Part shown: one piece after another, positions 5,211 through 5,560 of the stretch
Numbering within the stretch: position 1 is the first letter of the stretch
Layout of the letters: each line of letters begins with the position of its first letter
Origin: Puniceicoccales bacterium
GTDB taxonomy: Bacteria > Verrucomicrobiota > Verrucomicrobiia > Opitutales > UBA953
Assembly (NCBI GenBank): GCA_031289285.1
Contig: JAITPT010000246.1
Location: forward strand, 1-5,560
Reading direction: 5' to 3'
DNA length: 5,560 nt
The notes under the pieces: model-generated
What the model was told of the DNA's origin: nothing
The model's database searches: none
Seen by the model: only the letters and a program-made list of their open reading frames with translations
Made by a program: the position numbers and the translations under genes

Positions 5211-5369
5211 AAACAAAAGAAAAATAAAAAGAAAAAATCATGCGGAGATGCGGAAAAAAAGTTAAAAGTGGAAAAGTAGAAGAACGGGAATGATTTTTTG
5301 CCGCAAAGGAACACAAAAGAAAAAACAGGGCACAACAAAGAAAAGAACAAAACTTTTTTACTTCTTAAA
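5211..5369. other. A-rich spacer with further mini-repeats
   Basis: The plus strand is strongly purine-rich, mostly A, with no gene. It holds an 8-bp near-tandem ATGCGGAG/ATGCGGAA at 5240-5255, and a stretch at about 5300-5345 built of CAAAGGAACACAAAAG-like words, which resembles the common CAAAGAACACAAAG spacer type. No hairpin followed by a T-run is seen close behind the RluA gene, so where its transcript ends is not obvious. Confidence 0.6.
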
Positions 5370-5532
5370 CCTAAAAACGGCAGTTGGGTCGGGTCGTCTT
5401 GCGGAAGCTGTTGGGGCATCTGCACTTGTTGGCTTTGTTCTACGCACCAACAGGTGCGCCTTCACAAATCCACCAAGCGCATCTGCCACAACATCTTCTC
5501 GCAATACTTCCCCTCCAACTGCCGTTTTTAGG
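5370..5532. repeat. 163-bp palindromic element, copy B
   Basis: Arms of 79 bases (5370-5448) and 80 bases (5453-5532) flank the centre AACA. The ends are CCTAAAAACGGCAGTTGG and its perfect complement, an 18-bp terminal stem. The apex is ACGCACC-AACA-GGTGCGC. The arms in between match in blocks such as TTGCG, GAAG, TGTTG and GGCA. Ends, arm length and apex are those of copy A at 650-811, and the right arms of the two copies align well. Copy B has the more perfect ends and is followed by T-rich sequence, so in a plus-strand transcript from the RluA gene it could also serve as a terminator or an RNA 3'-end protector. Confidence 0.8.
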
Positions 5533-5547
5533 TTAAAAACTTTTTAA
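5533..5547. repeat. TTAAAAA-C-TTTTTAA dyad
   Basis: Perfect odd-length palindrome with a one-base centre, directly abutting the outer end of palindromic element B and followed by T-rich sequence to the window end. It may be part of the element, the flank of an insertion site, or the U-rich tract of a terminator. Confidence 0.5.
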
Positions 5548-5560
5548 TTATTTTGTTTTT

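Noticed and set aside
5370..5532. Integron attC site
   Set aside because: The size and folded shape invite the comparison, but the ends are CCTAAAAACGG and its complement. The required RYYYAAC and GTTRRRY core sites are not in the right places, and there is no cassette structure.

Overview
The window is a piece of a GC-rich bacterial chromosome. It carries a three-gene plus-strand block in the order nnr (NAD(P)H-hydrate repair), nadA (quinolinate synthase) and an RluA-type pseudouridine synthase gene. About 1.2 kb of gene-free, repeat-rich DNA lies before the block and about 0.4 kb after it. The style of the NnrD and NadA proteins, the lack of clear Shine-Dalgarno sequences before two of the three starts, and spacer mini-repeats such as CACGGATGAACACGAAT suggest Verrucomicrobiota, perhaps Opitutaceae. 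That placement is an inference and no marker gene is present to settle it.

Bases 1-1201 hold no convincing gene. They do hold at least four repeat families. (i) A 13-bp dyad, TTAGACTGTCTAA, set in A-tracts, occurs three times; the first two copies sit in an identical 27-bp block. (ii) An exact 14-bp tandem duplication lies at 451-478. (iii) A 162-bp nearly palindromic element lies at 650-811. (iv) A direct repeat of about 131 bp with a 167-bp period lies at 866-1163, and each copy ends in the dyad AAATGGCTGCCATTT.

Bases 1202-5162 are the coding block. nnr encodes a fused epimerase/dehydratase whose epimerase half is interrupted, in frame, by about 90 low-complexity residues made of short repeats, including a six-tract G-run predicted to form a G-quadruplex. 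A C-rich, G-poor spacer separates nnr from nadA. nadA is complete and keeps its three expected cluster cysteines. The RluA gene follows 7 bases later and is very likely cotranscribed with nadA. Two of the three genes concern NAD: NadA makes the quinolinate precursor and Nnr repairs hydrated NADH/NADPH. The pseudouridine synthase has no evident link to NAD.

Bases 5163-5560 are A-rich spacer with three short-repeat types, then a second copy (5370-5532) of the 162-bp palindromic element, then a TTAAAAACTTTTTAA dyad. The two palindromic elements thus bracket the gene block. They share their ends, arm length and apical hairpin, but much of their middle differs. They are the most interesting unexplained feature here. 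I see no phage, plasmid, transposase, CRISPR or tRNA signature.
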